From an uncultured Clostridia bacterium (GTDB lineage: Bacteria > Bacillota > Clostridia > Oscillospirales > Acutalibacteraceae): a stretch of DNA of 64,000 bases. Both the position numbers and the translations under genes were made by a program. The stretch spans positions 62,001-126,000 of the forward strand of contig CALWVM010000002.1 in NCBI GenBank assembly GCA_944384985.1, written 5' to 3'. The notes beneath the pieces were generated by a model, which did no database searches, was not told where the DNA came from, and worked only from the letters and a program-made list of their open reading frames with translations. Below are positions 7,782 to 17,200 of the stretch, in pieces. Each line of letters starts with the position of its first letter. Position 1 is the first letter of the stretch.

Positions 7782-8716
7782 AGTTTCTGGATTTTCACTG
7801 TGATACGGCGGGGGAGTGCTATTTACAAAAGAAGCCCCTGTGGGAGAACGACTTGCATATAAGTCTTTCGCGTACGGCATGTTTTTCTGCGTATGCACAG
7901 GTGTTTGCCATCTGGATTCCCGACGAGAAGCGCGGTGACGCGGCGTTTGCGTATTATCATAATGTGCTCGAAAACTTCCGAAAGGAAGTGCAGGAAAACG
8001 CGGACCACATCGCGTTTTGCAAAGACGGCGAAGAGCTGCAAAAGACTTTGCAGTCAGAAAAAGTCGCCGCCGTGCTTGGTGTCGAGGGCGGGGCGGTGCT
8101 CGGCGGCAGCCTTGAAAAGCTTGACAGGCTTTATGCAGACGGCGTTCGGTTGATGACGCTCACCTGGAACGGCGACAACGAGATTGCCAGAGGCTGCTTC
8201 TCCGAAACGAACGGCGGGCTTACGCCGTTTGGCAGGCAGGTTGTAGACAAAATGCAAAACATGCGGATGCTTATTGACGTGTCGCATCTCAATGAACGCG
8301 GATTTTACGAGGTCGCCCAATGTCTGCAACGTCCGTTTTTAGCGAGCCATTCCAATGCGAAAATTGTGGATAACCCATACGCCGTTGCGCGTAACCTCAC
8401 GGATGAACAGATTCGTACACTTGTACGTCTGTACGGCTGTATCGGCATCAATCTCTGTGCCGATTTTCTTGGCAATGACGGCGACACGGGATTTGACGCG
8501 GTTTTGCGGCAGATTGCACATTTTCTGGACCTCGGCGCGGAAGATTGTCTCGCGTTTGGCTGTGATTTCGATGGCTGCACCGTTCATGAAACGCTGAATG
8601 GGATTGAGCACATTCCCGAATTATATGCCTACCTTTTGCAGCATGGCATATCAGAGAGGCAGCTTCAAAAAATCTTTTTTGAAAACGGCTATGCATTTCT
8701 CGTTGCAAATCTATAA
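7778..8716 (+). CDS. Membrane dipeptidase family (peptidase M19)
   Basis: Zinc-dependent dipeptidase related to renal dipeptidase, 312 residues. Metal ligands expected for the family are visible: His and Asp in DFHCDTAG, the bridging Glu in GVEGGAVLGG, and His residues in DVSHLNERGF and ASHSNAKIV. A late FGCDFDG motif is also typical. No signal peptide is present, so it probably acts in the cytoplasm on dipeptides, including D-containing ones. It overlaps yraN by 4 bases. The thrC promoter lies within its last codons. Confidence 0.88.
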   Translation: MKFLDFHCDTAGECYLQKKPLWENDLHISLSRTACFSAYAQVFAIWIPDEKRGDAAFAYYHNVLENFRKEVQENADHIAFCKDGEELQKTLQSEKVAAVLGVEGGAVLGGSLEKLDRLYADGVRLMTLTWNGDNEIARGCFSETNGGLTPFGRQVVDKMQNMRMLIDVSHLNERGFYEVAQCLQRPFLASHSNAKIVDNPYAVARNLTDEQIRTLVRLYGCIGINLCADFLGNDGDTGFDAVLRQIAHFLDLGAEDCLAFGCDFDGCTVHETLNGIEHIPELYAYLLQHGISERQLQKIFFENGYAFLVANL

Positions 8717-8731
8717 AGACTGTGCTACAAT
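8703..8731 (+). promoter_or_regulatory. Promoter of thrC
   Basis: TTGCAA (8703-8708), 17-base spacer, TACAAT (8726-8731). The -35 element overlaps the 3' end of the dipeptidase gene. Confidence 0.7.
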
Positions 8732-8760
8732 AAATTGATTTTGATGAGGGAAGTGGAAAC

Positions 8761-10254
8761 ATGATCTATACAAGCACCCGCGACGCTTCCGTTCGAGTGC
8801 CCGCGTCCGAGGCGATCGCCAAAGGGATTTCCGCCGACGGCGGGCTGTTTGTCCCGATGACGATCCCCACCATCAACCTGGTGGATATCGAGCGCTTGAT
8901 GCGGCTTAATTACGTCGGGCGCGCAAAAGAGATCCTGAAACTGTATCTGACGGATTTCACGGATGACGAGCTTTCCGCCTGTGTGGAGAATGCGTATCGC
9001 CCGGACAAGTTCAGTTCTCCGGAGATTGCGCCGCTGCACCAGCTTTCCGATGAAGTACAGGTGCTCGAGCTCTGGCGCGGACCGACCTGCGCTTTTAAAG
9101 ATATGGCGCTGCAGCTTTTGCCGCATCTTCTGACGGTGTCCGCTGCAAAGACGCGCAAAAACACAAAGATCGTGATCCTTGTCGCCACTTCCGGCGATAC
9201 GGGCAAGGCAGCGCTCGAAGGCTTTCGCGATGTGGAGAACACACAGATTTTGGTGTTCTATCCGGAAAACGGTGTCAGCCCCATGCAAAAGCTGCAAATG
9301 ACCACACAGGAAGGCTCAAATGTCGGCGTCTGCGCGATTGAAGGGAACTTTGATGACGCGCAAAGCGGCGTTAAGGCGATCTTTACCGACCGTGCATTGG
9401 AAAAAAAGTTTTCTGAACATCACTTGGCGTTTTCCTCAGCGAATTCCATCAACTGGGGCAGGCTCGTGCCGCAGATCGTCTATTATGTTTCCGCATACTG
9501 CGATTTGGTTAAGTCTGAAAAATTAAAGATCGGCGCGCCGATGAACGTCGTTGTGCCGACCGGCAATTTCGGTAATATTCTGGCCGCATATTATGCAAAA
9601 CAGATGGGCGTGCCGATCGGAAAACTTGTGTGTGCTTCCAACGCCAACAACGTGCTGACGGATTTCCTCGAAAGCGGGATTTACAATAAAAACCGCTCGT
9701 TCTATTGCACGGAATCGCCGTCCATGGATATTTTGATCTCCAGCAACCTTGAACGGCTGCTGTTCCTGCTTTCCGATCAGGACGCCGATTTGACGCGTAA
9801 TTATATGGAGCAGCTTTCCGAAACGGGCAGCTATAAAGTCAGTGAAAAGATTTTCCGCGCATTGCAGGAGTTGTTCGCCGCAGGCTATTGCGACGACGAA
9901 GCCACGGAACGTACCATTCGTCGTATTTATGAGGAATACGACTATCTTGTGGATACACACACCGCAGTGGCGCTCAATGTCTATGCGGCTTATAGAACCA
10001 AAACGGGCGACGGTACGCCCACAGTGATCGCCTCTACGGCGAACCCGTACAAATTTTCCAAAAGCGTTTTGCATGCTATCGCGCCGGAACGCGTGACGGA
10101 CGATGAGTTCGAGACCGTGGAAACGCTGCATGAGCTTACGGGTGCGCCCGTTCCGCCGCAGCTAAGCTGTCTTCGTGGAAAAAAGCCGCGTTTTACGAAA
10201 GTTGTCGCAAAAGAGAACATGGTAAATGCGGTGCTTGAAATGCTCGGCATCTAA
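8761..10254 (+). CDS. thrC: Threonine synthase
   Basis: PLP enzyme that converts O-phosphohomoserine to threonine in the cytoplasm. At 497 residues it belongs to the long type found in Gram-negative bacteria and yeast. The N-terminus MIYTSTRDASVRVPASEAI is typical of that type. The PLP lysine is in GPTCAFKDMALQLLP, and the phosphate-binding loop is PTGNFGNILAAYYA. It has its own promoter and ends at a bidirectional terminator shared with the DUF1540 gene. No other threonine pathway genes are adjacent. Confidence 0.95.
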   Translation: MIYTSTRDASVRVPASEAIAKGISADGGLFVPMTIPTINLVDIERLMRLNYVGRAKEILKLYLTDFTDDELSACVENAYRPDKFSSPEIAPLHQLSDEVQVLELWRGPTCAFKDMALQLLPHLLTVSAAKTRKNTKIVILVATSGDTGKAALEGFRDVENTQILVFYPENGVSPMQKLQMTTQEGSNVGVCAIEGNFDDAQSGVKAIFTDRALEKKFSEHHLAFSSANSINWGRLVPQIVYYVSAYCDLVKSEKLKIGAPMNVVVPTGNFGNILAAYYAKQMGVPIGKLVCASNANNVLTDFLESGIYNKNRSFYCTESPSMDILISSNLERLLFLLSDQDADLTRNYMEQLSETGSYKVSEKIFRALQELFAAGYCDDEATERTIRRIYEEYDYLVDTHTAVALNVYAAYRTKTGDGTPTVIASTANPYKFSKSVLHAIAPERVTDDEFETVETLHELTGAPVPPQLSCLRGKKPRFTKVVAKENMVNAVLEMLGI

Positions 10255-10260
10255 AATGAA

Positions 10261-10289
10261 GAGCGTGGATTTGGCATCCACGCTCTTTT
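10261..10289. terminator. Bidirectional terminator between thrC and the DUF1540 gene
   Basis: A perfect 10-base-pair stem GAGCGTGGAT/ATCCACGCTC with a TTGGC loop. TTTT follows on the plus strand, and an A-rich flank before the stem gives a T-tract on the minus strand. Confidence 0.85.
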
Positions 10290-10304
10290 GCATTACGGTG
10301 TTTG

Positions 10305-10457
10305 TCAGTTCTTCGGTTCAAACGTGCCGCATTCTGTCTCGCTGCATTCGCACGCTTTTCCGGTGCACTGGCTTGCAACCTGGATCTCCTTTGCCGTACA
10401 GGTGGATACGCCGCTGTGGTAAACACAGTTGGAAACGTTGCATTTGATTTCGTTCAT
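10305..10457 (-). CDS. DUF1540 small cysteine-rich protein
   Basis: A 50-residue protein on the minus strand, too short for usual ORF cut-offs. It opens MNEIKCNVSNCVYHSG and contains seven cysteines (6, 11, 20, 31, 36, 38, 43) and one histidine, the spacing of DUF1540 proteins that are common in Clostridia and probably bind a metal such as zinc. A strong AAAGGAGGAG site lies 7-8 bases before the ATG. It is convergent with thrC. The function is not known. Confidence 0.88.
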   Translation of the reverse strand: MNEIKCNVSNCVYHSGVSTCTAKEIQVASQCTGKACECSETECGTFEPKN

Positions 10458-10526
10458 GCCTTTCTCCTCCTTTCAATCTTATTGTGCGTCGAAACCTGAT
10501 TTCTATTCATGTTGGAGCGTAAATCT

Positions 10527-11216
10527 ATGTCCATTTTTGCAATCGGCGATACGCATCTTTCTTTGGGTACAAATAAGCCGATGGATATTTTCCGCGGCTG
10601 GCAGGATTATGTACAAAGGCTTGAAAAGAATTGGCGCGCGCTCGTTTCACCGCAGGATACGGTTGTGATCCCCGGCGATGTGTCTTGGGCGATGCAGCTT
10701 TCCGCGGCGGAAGCGGATTTTCGGTTTCTAGACGAACTGCCCGGGCAGAAGATCCTGTTGAAAGGCAACCATGACTATTGGTGGACCACGATGCGGAAAA
10801 TGCAGGATTTCTTGGATGAAAACGGATTTTCTACATTGAAAATTCTGCATAATAACGCATACCGGGTCGGGGATTTCTCAATCTGCGGCACGCGCGGCTG
10901 GTTTTTTGACGCGACGGACGATCAGCCCGACAAAGTCCTGCTTCGTGAGGTGCAGCGGCTGAAAACCTCCATCGCGGCGGGCAGGGCGCTCGGCGGCGAA
11001 CCGATCGTTTTTCTGCATTATCCGCCCGTCACGCGCACGCAGCGCTGTGAGCCGATCCTCGAAGCGCTTCATGCGGAAAACATCTGCTGCTGCTATTATG
11101 CCCATCTGCACAGCGCGGCAGTTGGGACAGCATTTCAAGGCGAGCTGGACGGCATTCGCTTCTCGCTTGTGTCGAGCGATTCTTTGGGTTTTTCCCCAAA
11201 ATTGATCGAAAAATAA
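10527..11216 (+). CDS. Metallophosphoesterase (calcineurin-like)
   Basis: A 229-residue phosphoesterase with the dinuclear metal motifs in order: GDTHLS near residue 6, GDVSWAM, GNHDYWW, then HYPP and YAHLH near the C-terminus. The substrate is unknown; similar clostridial proteins are annotated only as predicted phosphohydrolases. An in-frame ATG 18 bases upstream exists, but a GGAG site 10 bases before the second ATG (10527) supports this start. It stands alone between the DUF1540 gene and the trigger factor promoter. Confidence 0.85.
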   Translation: MSIFAIGDTHLSLGTNKPMDIFRGWQDYVQRLEKNWRALVSPQDTVVIPGDVSWAMQLSAAEADFRFLDELPGQKILLKGNHDYWWTTMRKMQDFLDENGFSTLKILHNNAYRVGDFSICGTRGWFFDATDDQPDKVLLREVQRLKTSIAAGRALGGEPIVFLHYPPVTRTQRCEPILEALHAENICCCYYAHLHSAAVGTAFQGELDGIRFSLVSSDSLGFSPKLIEK

Positions 11217-11231
11217 AATCTTAAAAAAGTA

Positions 11232-11260
11232 TGGTAATTTTTAGGACTTTCTGCTATAAT
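11232..11260 (+). promoter_or_regulatory. Candidate promoter of tig
   Basis: A perfect TATAAT at 11255-11260, with a poor -35 (TGGTAA, 11232-11237) 17 bases upstream. It lies 40 bases before the trigger factor start. Confidence 0.55.
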
Positions 11261-11300
11261 ACCTAAGTTAACCCATTATCATACAGGAGGAATCTGTAAA

Positions 11301-12752
11301 ATGAGTTTAAAATCGTCCGAAAAAGTAGAGACAAACGTCTGGCAGCTGGAAATTTCCATTGATGCTGACCGTTTTGAAAAAGCGGTCAACCAGGCGTACT
11401 TAAAGCAACGCAAGAATATCACGGTGCACGGCTTCCGCAAGGGTAAAGCGCCGCGTAACTTCATTGAACGGATCTACGGCGAAGGCGTATTCTATGAGGA
11501 TGCGCTTGAGGCTTTGTATCCGGAAGTTGTGGAAGAAGCCATCCAAGAAGCTGCGCTGGAAGTTGTGGACACGCCTTTTGATCTGGAAGTTCCAGAAATG
11601 GGTAAGAACGGCGTGACACTGAAGCTGAAGGTCACGGTTAAGCCCGATGTCAAACTCGGCGACTACAAGGGCCTGAAAGCCACACGCAAGTCTTCAAAAG
11701 TGACCGCCGACGAAGTCAAAGCGGAGCTGAACCGTATGCTCGAGCAGAACGCTCGCATGGTGAACGTGGATGATCGCGCCGCCAAAAAGGATGACATCGT
11801 CGTGATTGACTTTGAAGGCTTTGTGGACGGCGAACCGTTCGAAGGCGGCAAGGCGGAAAGCTATGAGCTTACGCTCGGTTCCGGGCAGTTTATTCCCGGC
11901 TTTGAAGATCAGATCATTGGGCACAAGACGGGCGACGAATTCGACGTCAACGTGAAATTCCCCGAAGATTATCACGAAGGACTTTCCGGCAAGGATGCTG
12001 TGTTCAAGATCAAGCTGCACGAGATCAAAGTCAAGGAGCTGCCCGCGCTTGACGATGAGTTTGTCAAAGACGTCAGCGATAAAGATACGGTTGACGAGCT
12101 GAAGAAGAGCATCAAAGCGGATATGGAAGAGGCCAAGAAGACGGCGGCGCTCGAAGAAGTCCGCAACACGCTTCTGGAAATGGTCGCCGACGGTATCGAG
12201 GCCGATATTCCGCAAGTCATGGTCGAAAAGAAGATCGACAGCAACGTGGAAGATTTTGCCTATCGCTTGCAGGCGCAAGGGTTGGATCTCAAAACCTACC
12301 TGCAATATACCGGTCAGGATGAGGCAAAGCTGCGCGACGGTTTCCGCACGAATGCCGAAAAGCAGGTCAAGCTGGATCTTGCGCTTGAAAAGATTATCGA
12401 AGCGGAGAAGATCGAGCCGACTGCCGACGAGCTGGAAGCGGAATATAAAAAGTTCGCTGACACATATAATATGGATGTTGATGCGGTCAAAAAGGCGATT
12501 CCGGAAGACGGGCTTCGTGCAGAACTTGCTTCCAGAAAAGCGATCGACTTTATTGTGGATAACGCCGTGATTACCGAAGAAAAACCTGCGGCGAAGAAGA
12601 CGGCAGCCAAAAAGACGGAATCCGCCGATGAAGCAGCGGAAAAGCCTGCAAAGAAACCGGCCGCAAAGAAGACGGCAGAGAAAAAGCCTGCCGCTAAGAA
12701 ATCTACGGCAAAGAAGTCCACAGCGAAAAAATCGGAAGAAAAGTCCGAATGA
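11301..12752 (+). CDS. tig: Trigger factor with Lys/Ala/Pro-rich C-terminal tail
   Basis: Ribosome-associated chaperone and peptidyl-prolyl isomerase. The N-terminal ribosome-binding domain carries the signature FRKGKAPRNFIE (residues about 49-60). The FKBP-type domain lies at about 155-245 (VIDFEGFVDGEPFEGG to YHEGLSGKDAVFKI), followed by the helical chaperone domain. Normal trigger factors end at about 430 residues. This one has 483 because of a tail from about residue 428 made of repeats such as PAAKKTAAKKT and AKKSTAKKS. The tail resembles histone-H1-like or ribosome-binding basic extensions. clpP and clpX follow, as in many Firmicutes. Confidence 0.96.
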   Translation: MSLKSSEKVETNVWQLEISIDADRFEKAVNQAYLKQRKNITVHGFRKGKAPRNFIERIYGEGVFYEDALEALYPEVVEEAIQEAALEVVDTPFDLEVPEMGKNGVTLKLKVTVKPDVKLGDYKGLKATRKSSKVTADEVKAELNRMLEQNARMVNVDDRAAKKDDIVVIDFEGFVDGEPFEGGKAESYELTLGSGQFIPGFEDQIIGHKTGDEFDVNVKFPEDYHEGLSGKDAVFKIKLHEIKVKELPALDDEFVKDVSDKDTVDELKKSIKADMEEAKKTAALEEVRNTLLEMVADGIEADIPQVMVEKKIDSNVEDFAYRLQAQGLDLKTYLQYTGQDEAKLRDGFRTNAEKQVKLDLALEKIIEAEKIEPTADELEAEYKKFADTYNMDVDAVKKAIPEDGLRAELASRKAIDFIVDNAVITEEKPAAKKTAAKKTESADEAAEKPAKKPAAKKTAEKKPAAKKSTAKKSTAKKSEEKSE

Positions 12753-12801
12753 TTGATTAACCTTGCAGCAGCACGGTTATACTGAAATCGGCATTGTTTT
12801 T

Positions 12802-12825
12802 CGGCGGGTCTTCCTTGACCCGCCG
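12802..12825 (+). other. GC-rich hairpin between tig and clpP
   Basis: A perfect 9-base-pair stem CGGCGGGTC/GACCCGCCG with a TTCCTT loop and no T-tract on either strand. It is not a classical terminator; it may stabilise or process the tig-clpP transcript. Confidence 0.5.
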
Positions 12826-12861
12826 TGCGCGATGTAAATATCGCGTTTAGGAGGTATTTTA

Positions 12862-13443
12862 ATGGCTCTTGTACCTTATGTTATTGAACAAACCAACCGC
12901 GGTGAGCGTTCTTATGACATCTTTTCAAGATTGCTCAATGACCGCATCATTGTGTTGTCCGACGAAGTCAACGATGCAACGGCGAGCCTTGTGGTCGCCC
13001 AGCTTCTGTACCTCGAAGGGCAGGACAGTGAAAAAGACATCAGCCTTTACATCAACAGCCCCGGCGGTTCTGTTACGGCGGGCTTCGCCATTTATGACAC
13101 CATGCAGTACATCAAGTGTGACGTTTCCACCATCTGCATGGGCATGGCGGCGAGCATGGGTGCGTTTCTGCTTTCGTCGGGCGCCAAGGGCAAGCGTTTT
13201 GCGCTGCCCAACAGCGAGATTATGATCCACCAGCCCAGCGGCGGCGCACAGGGGCAGGCAACGGAGATCGACATCGTTGCGAAGCATATTTTGCGCACGC
13301 GTGAAAAACTCAACCGTATTCTTTCCGAAAATACCGGTAAGCCGATCGAGCAGATCGCACGCGACACAGAACGCGACAACTTTCTTTCCGCCGAGGAAGC
13401 GCTGGACTACGGCCTGGTCGATAAAATCTTCTACAAGCGTTAA
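12862..13443 (+). CDS. clpP: ATP-dependent Clp protease proteolytic subunit
   Basis: Serine protease that forms the 14-mer degradation chamber. The catalytic serine is in [14 protein letters not shown], the histidine in [11 protein letters not shown] and the aspartate in [11 protein letters not shown]. Length is 193 residues. The N-terminus [20 protein letters not shown] is the standard processed region. A strong AGGAGG site precedes the ATG. clpX follows 18 bases later, so protease and unfoldase are made together. Confidence 0.98.
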   Translation: MALVPYVIEQTNRGERSYDIFSRLLNDRIIVLSDEVNDATASLVVAQLLYLEGQDSEKDISLYINSPGGSVTAGFAIYDTMQYIKCDVSTICMGMAASMGAFLLSSGAKGKRFALPNSEIMIHQPSGGAQGQATEIDIVAKHILRTREKLNRILSENTGKPIEQIARDTERDNFLSAEEALDYGLVDKIFYKR

Positions 13444-13461
13444 CACAAAAGGGGAAGCACT

Positions 13462-14763
13462 ATGGCGAGAGAGAACGACGGCAGAGAAAAAACCGTTCGC
13501 TGCTCGTTCTGCGGTAAATCGCAGGACGAGGTGGATAAGCTGATTGCGGGCCCGGGCGTTTGCATCTGCGATGAGTGCGTCGAGCTTTGCATGGAGATCG
13601 TCGAGGAGGGCGATGCCGGGCGCAGGAAGCGCAAGCAGGCAAGCAAACCGAATAAGCCGCTTCCGAAACCGCAGGAGATCAAAGCGCATCTGGACGAATA
13701 TGTTATCGGGCAGGACGCCGCTAAAATCGCGCTGAGCGTAGCGGTCTATAACCATTATAAGCGCATTTATTACGGCGACAGTTCCGATGTTAATATCCAA
13801 AAGAGCAACGTCATTTTGCTCGGCCCCACGGGTGTCGGTAAAACGATGCTTGCCCAAACGCTTGCCGACATTTTGGATGTCCCCTTTGCGATTGCGGATG
13901 CAACCACGCTCACAGAAGCGGGCTACGTCGGCGAAGATGTTGAAAATATTCTGCTTCGTCTGATTCAGGCGGCGGACTTTGATGTGGAGCGTGCCGAAAA
14001 GGGAATTATCTATGTCGATGAAATCGATAAGATTGCCCGCAAGTCCGAAAACCCCTCTATCACACGCGATGTCAGCGGCGAGGGCGTGCAGCAGGCGCTT
14101 TTGAAAATTTTGGAGGGTACAGTCTCCAATGTTCCGCCGCAGGGCGGCAGAAAGCACCCGCAGCAGGAATTTATTCAAATTGATACGACAAACATTCTGT
14201 TCATTTGCGGCGGCGCGTTCGATGGGATCGATAAGATTATCGAAAAGCGCACCGGCAACAAGGTCCTTGGCTTCGGCAGCGAGCTGACGGAGGCGCGCAA
14301 GGCGGATATGTCGCGCATTTATGCGCAGGTCATCCCGCAGGATCTTGTGAAGTATGGTCTGATTCCGGAGCTTGTCGGGCGGCTTCCGGCCATTACGACG
14401 CTGGAAAACCTCGACCGGGAGGCGCTCATCCGAATTTTGACTGAGCCGAAAAATGCTTTGGTCAAACAGTATACTGAGCTGTTCCGCATGGACGGTGTTA
14501 CATTGGAATTCCAGCCGGATGCGCTCGCGGCGATCGCCGATTTAACCTTGGAAAAGAACACCGGCGCGCGCGGTTTACGTGCGATCATGGAAAAGGTTTT
14601 GCAGCCGGTTATGTATGAGATCCCGTCTGATGAGAGCATAACAAAGGTCATCATTACGAAGGCTTGCGTGGAAAACGGAGAAAAACCTCTGACTGAAACC
14701 TCCGCACCGGCAAAGATGAGCGCTAAGACAAGCGTCAAACGTTCGCCGAAAGACGCGGTCTGA
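13462..14763 (+). CDS. clpX: ATP-dependent Clp protease ATPase subunit ClpX
   Basis: AAA+ unfoldase that feeds substrates to ClpP. The N-terminal zinc-binding domain has CSFCGKS and [10 protein letters not shown] (residues about 13-37). Walker A is GPTGVGKT, Walker B YVDEIDKI, and the pore and sensor region includes [11 protein letters not shown] and [10 protein letters not shown]. Length is 433 residues. The final 20 or so residues are rich in Ala, Lys and Ser and are not part of the conserved domain. A strong terminator follows, closing the tig-clpP-clpX unit. Confidence 0.98.
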   Translation: MARENDGREKTVRCSFCGKSQDEVDKLIAGPGVCICDECVELCMEIVEEGDAGRRKRKQASKPNKPLPKPQEIKAHLDEYVIGQDAAKIALSVAVYNHYKRIYYGDSSDVNIQKSNVILLGPTGVGKTMLAQTLADILDVPFAIADATTLTEAGYVGEDVENILLRLIQAADFDVERAEKGIIYVDEIDKIARKSENPSITRDVSGEGVQQALLKILEGTVSNVPPQGGRKHPQQEFIQIDTTNILFICGGAFDGIDKIIEKRTGNKVLGFGSELTEARKADMSRIYAQVIPQDLVKYGLIPELVGRLPAITTLENLDREALIRILTEPKNALVKQYTELFRMDGVTLEFQPDALAAIADLTLEKNTGARGLRAIMEKVLQPVMYEIPSDESITKVIITKACVENGEKPLTETSAPAKMSAKTSVKRSPKDAV

Positions 14764-14778
14764 ACTTTTCAGCTTTGT

Positions 14779-14820
14779 ACGCCTGTATGCGTTTGTATAC
14801 AGGCGTGCTTTTTTCGTTTT
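14779..14820 (+). terminator. Terminator after clpX
   Basis: A 10-base-pair stem ACGCCTGTAT/ATACAGGCGT (14779-14788 with 14797-14806), followed by GCTTTTTTCGTTTT. Confidence 0.9.
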
Positions 14821-14825
14821 TCACA

Positions 14826-14854
14826 TTGTAACTTTTTGGGAAATATGCTACAAT
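14826..14854 (+). promoter_or_regulatory. Promoter of the MFS transporter gene
   Basis: TTGTAA (14826-14831), 17-base spacer, TACAAT (14849-14854), 42 bases before the start codon. Confidence 0.7.
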
Positions 14855-14896
14855 ATCGTCAACCGATATTTTGTTTCCAAAAAAGGAGCGGTTTGT

Positions 14897-16294
14897 ATGA
14901 CAGACAAGTCCGAACGTTTAGGTTTCCGTATTTGGTTCAACATTATTTTATTTGGCCTTGTCGGGCAGCTTGCGTGGGCTGTTGAAAACATGTTTTTCAA
15001 CACGTTCCTGTATAATTCGATCTATAAAGGCGCGTCACAGGCAGCTGTGGACGGGTCTATCGACGTAATGAGCGCCATCAGCCTTATGGTTGCGTGCAGC
15101 GCAGCAGCAGCTGTGGTTGCAACGTTTTTGGCGGGGACTTTTAGCGATAAAGTCGGAAAACGAAAAGTGTTTATTTGCGTCGGCTATATCCTTTGGGGGA
15201 TCGTAACAGCGTCGTTTGGCGCAATCTCCCGGGATAACACCGCAGCTTTGTTCGGGCTTACGGATGAAGTACGCATTTTGACTGTAACGGTAGCGATTGT
15301 TATTATAATGGACTGTGTTATGACCGTTATGGGGTCTGCCGGAAATGATGCGGCTTTCAACTCCTGGGTGACGGATGTTTCTAATACGCGAAACCGTGCC
15401 ACGGTGGAAAGTGTGTTGTCCCTTTTGCCGATTTTCGGCACAGTCGCCATCATGGGGCTTTCCGGTGCGGTCAGCGGAATCGGTTATGACGTATTTTTCT
15501 ACACATTGGGCGCCGTCGTCCTTTTGTGCGGCGTAGTTGGATTGTTTACGCTGCGTGATCGTCCGCAAATGCAAAAGGCAAAAGGCAATTATTTCCAAAA
15601 CCTGATATATGGGTTTCGGCCCTCTGTCGTGAAAGAAAACAAACGTTTGTATCTCGCTTTTGCAGCTGCCTGTATCTCTTCGACCGCTTTTCAGGTGTTT
15701 TTCCCATACATCTTCATTTATCTTGGCAACGTTTTGAACTTCAGCTTAGACAGCGTGCTCGCTTCCTTGACGCCCGTCGTTATTGCGGGTGCAGCGGTTG
15801 CGATTGTAGTTGTTGTAACCTTACTTATCTGCATGGGCAGGCTTATGGATCGGTTCGGAAAAGAAAAATTTGTCTGGATTTCGATTTTGCTATATGCCGT
15901 TGGACTTGTTGCGGCCGGCTTTGCCAAATCTGCCGCAGTGCTTTTGATTTGTGCCGTGCCTGCGCTCGGCGGCTGGGCTTTATTGTCCATCGCGATCAAT
16001 GCCTCCGTACGAGATTTCATGCCGGCAGATAAGGTCGGTGCGTTCCAGGGCATTCGCATGATTTTCTTTGTGTTGCTGCCGATGGTCATCGGGCCTTATA
16101 TCGGGAATTTGGTGTGTCGCGTTTCGGAAGTGACCTATACCAACGAGTACGGCGTAGTTACGTCTGCGCCGGGCAACGTGATGTTCTTTGCTGCGGCAGT
16201 GGTCGCTGTGTTTGTGTTTGTTCCTGTGCTGTTTCTTCGTAAATACGGCGGTTTTACCGTGGAGAAAAAAGCCGATGCTGCACCGGATGCTTAA
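14897..16294 (+). CDS. MFS transporter (GPH/sugar-cation symporter-like)
   Basis: A 465-residue membrane protein with about twelve hydrophobic segments. The loop GTFSDKVGKRKVFICVGY after the second segment matches the MFS signature G-x-x-x-D-x-x-G-R/K-R. The overall layout, with a long N-terminal segment that includes NMFFNTFLYN, resembles the glycoside-pentoside-hexuronide and SLC45-like groups, so a sugar or glycoside is the probable substrate. It has its own promoter and an AAAAGGAGCGG site. No enzyme gene beside it reveals the substrate. Confidence 0.8.
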   Translation: MTDKSERLGFRIWFNIILFGLVGQLAWAVENMFFNTFLYNSIYKGASQAAVDGSIDVMSAISLMVACSAAAAVVATFLAGTFSDKVGKRKVFICVGYILWGIVTASFGAISRDNTAALFGLTDEVRILTVTVAIVIIMDCVMTVMGSAGNDAAFNSWVTDVSNTRNRATVESVLSLLPIFGTVAIMGLSGAVSGIGYDVFFYTLGAVVLLCGVVGLFTLRDRPQMQKAKGNYFQNLIYGFRPSVVKENKRLYLAFAAACISSTAFQVFFPYIFIYLGNVLNFSLDSVLASLTPVVIAGAAVAIVVVVTLLICMGRLMDRFGKEKFVWISILLYAVGLVAAGFAKSAAVLLICAVPALGGWALLSIAINASVRDFMPADKVGAFQGIRMIFFVLLPMVIGPYIGNLVCRVSEVTYTNEYGVVTSAPGNVMFFAAAVVAVFVFVPVLFLRKYGGFTVEKKADAAPDA

Positions 16295-16342
16295 TGGCGC
16301 GCCTATGCGCCGATTTGATCTTGAATCCTGAGAGGTGGAGCC

Positions 16343-17200
16343 ATGCGCCGCAAGCCCAGGCTGCGTTTTACAAGTGAGCAAAAATTGAAAGCCAGGCGGA
16401 CTCGTGCGTTTATTTTGGCATTTGCGGCGTTCGTGCTGGTGTTTGGTGTTGCGTCTGTATTTCTTTTTCTGCATTCGGTCGATTTTGATTTAAATAACCT
16501 CGTTGCCCCGGAAGAGACCACCGCTGCGCCAGCGGAAACGACGACCACACCACTTGCATCCGTACAACTGCAAAACGCCAATGTGTTCTATACGTGCGTT
16601 GATTCCGACGATCGTGTATTGCTGCTTTCAATCATTTCGTCTGACGCGGATTCCGAGAGTGTCTATGTGTATGCGATCTCGCCCGCACAGACGGCTTCGT
16701 ATAACGGAGAAGCCCTGTCTTTTTCGGCGATTTACCAGAAATTTGGTTTTGCCGGGCTTCGCGACAGCGTGGCAAATGCGCTTGGCATCTCCGTGGAACG
16801 GTATCTCAAACAGACTGAAGCCCAACTGCGGCAGGTGATTGGCGAGATCGGCGATATTCCCGTCTCGGTGCCTGAAGCCATCGAATACCGTGGTACGGAC
16901 TACACACTGTTCCTTGATGCTGGCGAGCAAAACCTGACAGGGGATTTGTTTGTTAAATATCTCCGCTATGCAGACGTAGAGCAACAGGCACAGGCGGCTT
17001 GCGCCCTGACGCAGAAACTTCTTTCTGCCTTTGACCTTGCCGATCCCTCTCCGCTGTTTAACAGCATTTGCAATTTGTCGGATACAAACTTTTCTGTAAT
17101 GGATTGTGCGCAGTCCGGCGGGCTGCTGTATACGTTTTTGGCATTGCGCGACGCGGTTTCGGTTGGAGCGCCGCCGACGAGCTGGGAGGCGGCAGAATGA
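16343..17200 (+). CDS. Reduced LCP (LytR-CpsA-Psr)-like membrane protein
   Basis: A 285-residue protein with a basic cytoplasmic tail, one transmembrane segment (FILAFAAFVLVFGVASVFLFL, split about residues 28-48) and a Thr/Ala/Glu-rich linker. The extracellular part has the LCP-like stretch LGISVERYL, VIGEIGDIPVSVPEAIEY and LDAGEQNLTGDLFVKYLRYAD. LCP proteins attach wall polymers to peptidoglycan. The usual Arg-rich and Asp catalytic positions are not obvious here, so it may be a non-catalytic relative. It overlaps the next gene by 4 bases (ATGA). Confidence 0.6.
   Translation: MRRKPRLRFTSEQKLKARRTRAFILAFAAFVLVFGVASVFLFLHSVDFDLNNLVAPEETTAAPAETTTTPLASVQLQNANVFYTCVDSDDRVLLLSIISSDADSESVYVYAISPAQTASYNGEALSFSAIYQKFGFAGLRDSVANALGISVERYLKQTEAQLRQVIGEIGDIPVSVPEAIEYRGTDYTLFLDAGEQNLTGDLFVKYLRYADVEQQAQAACALTQKLLSAFDLADPSPLFNSICNLSDTNFSVMDCAQSGGLLYTFLALRDAVSVGAPPTSWEAAE

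Noticed and set aside
11217..11300. Riboswitch upstream of trigger factor
   Set aside because: The leader after the TATAAT box is only about 35 bases, too short.
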